Made by a program: the position numbers and the translations under genes. A stretch of 21,541 nucleotides of DNA from a virus, in the IMG/VR virus record IMGVR_UViG_3300020411_000011, positions 1 through 21,541 of that record; one strand, written 5' to 3'. Shown one piece after another: positions 20,994 through 21,541 of this stretch (position 1 is the first letter of the stretch; each line of letters opens with the position of its first letter). Under the pieces are notes generated by a model. The model searched no databases. It saw only the letters and a program-made list of their open reading frames with translations, and was not told the DNA's origin.

Positions 20994-21541
20994 AGAGTTC
21001 AGTTACTCTCTTAATGTAAGCTGGGTCTTTCGCCCCATCTTTCCAATATCGAGGGTCTGCCATCATAGAACGTAAATCTAAAGCATCAGGTGCAGCTTCT
21101 ATCACTGATTCTTTTGGTAGAGGTGCATCCTTATTTAGATTCATTATTTCTTCAATCGCTTTGATACCTTCTGATGTTTGGGCAACTGATCTAATTGCGT
21201 TATAAGCATCTTGGGAAAGGTATTTCTTTGACCAAGCATTTGCTGCTTCAACTCTTTCTTTAGAATTATCCCCCAGTTTACGCATTTCCTCATTTGGATC
21301 AGGCGTATTACTGAGCTCGTTCTTAACAAAAGCGCTAATACCTGAATTAAACTCATCTTGATTTAATCCTCTCTCTTTAGCAAAGCCTTTCCACCATTCA
21401 AGAATAGGTTGATCTTCAGATACTTGAAAATCTACCCCTTCTGGCATATCATCTGGTGCTTTGACTTCATAATTTTCAGGCGCATTAGCTTTAATTTCAT
21501 TAGCAATATCTTCTCTAACAGACTTTGCTAAATCTTCTGTT
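20968..21541 (-). CDS. Capsid assembly scaffold protein, C-terminal part (runs off the right edge)
   Basis: The reading frame is open to the window end, so the true start is upstream of 21541; the internal ATG at 21447 is unlikely to be the start because the same type of acidic sequence (PENYEVKAPDDMPEGVDF) spans it. The visible 190 residues are acidic and helical, with WWKGFAKERGLNQDEFNSGI in the middle and the C-terminal block DPRYWKDGAKDPAYIKRVTE. The latter is the best mark of podovirus scaffold proteins, whose basic C-terminal helix binds the capsid shell. T7 gp9 has the same place before the capsid gene. Its 3' end overlaps the HExxH gene by 26 bases. Confidence 0.85.
   Translation of the reverse strand, partial: TEDLAKSVREDIANEIKANAPENYEVKAPDDMPEGVDFQVSEDQPILEWWKGFAKERGLNQDEFNSGISAFVKNELSNTPDPNEEMRKLGDNSKERVEAANAWSKKYLSQDAYNAIRSVAQTSEGIKAIEEIMNLNKDAPLPKESVIEAAPDALDLRSMMADPRYWKDGAKDPAYIKRVTELYEKTFNKQ

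Noticed and set aside
1-21541. tRNA genes, integrase or lysogeny control genes
   Set aside because: I saw no cloverleaf-like sequence, integrase or repressor pattern; the whole window is late structural genes.

Overview
This window is part of a tailed double-stranded DNA phage genome, almost certainly a podovirus with a T7-like virion plan. All convincing genes lie on the minus strand, so transcription runs from the right end (21541) to the left end (1). The order follows the T7 late block: scaffold, capsid, tail tube A (gp11-like), tail tube B (gp12-like), three internal virion/ejection proteins (gp14-, gp15- and gp16-like), a gp17-like tail fibre, then more fibre genes and small membrane or unknown genes. 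The DNA is visibly AT-rich, and the fibre-associated small proteins are of types I recall from marine phages. I infer a marine phage, possibly of an AT-rich alphaproteobacterium such as SAR11; host and genus cannot be proved from the sequence alone.

Region by region, in transcription order. 21541-20637: 3' part of the scaffold gene (its start lies outside the window) overlapping a small HExxH metallopeptidase gene. 20636-20509: 128 bases without a gene holding a possible promoter and the strong ribosome binding site of the capsid gene. 20508-19398: major capsid protein and a small probable decoration protein. 19397-19349: a GC-rich hairpin at the position where T7 has its T-phi terminator. 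19348-8580: tail tube A, tail tube B and the three internal virion proteins, packed with 0-1 base spacing. 8580-1167: an array of eight fibre or adhesin-like genes interleaved with five small non-fibre genes, most joined by 1-4 base overlaps. 1167-1: a 27-residue six-cysteine microprotein, a single-membrane-segment protein, two small unknown proteins and the start of a metallophosphoesterase gene. No stretch above 300 bases lacks a gene.

Functionally, scaffold and capsid build the head, gp11/gp12-like proteins form the stubby tail, and gp14/15/16-like proteins should form the ejected channel that carries DNA through the envelope. The gp17-like protein has a docking domain and a 24-heptad alanine-core shaft but no receptor-binding tip, so tip functions are probably supplied by the downstream adhesin genes (a carbohydrate-binding-type fibre and three C1q-like heads). 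The best candidates for new biology are the fibre/small-protein cassette, two HExxH sites in the virion-assembly block (one inside an ejection protein), the cysteine-rich microprotein, and a perfect 14-bp inverted repeat inside the tail tube A gene whose mRNA loop reads like the 16S rRNA anti-Shine-Dalgarno sequence.

The annotation rests on reading translated sequence and recalled family patterns only; no database search was run.
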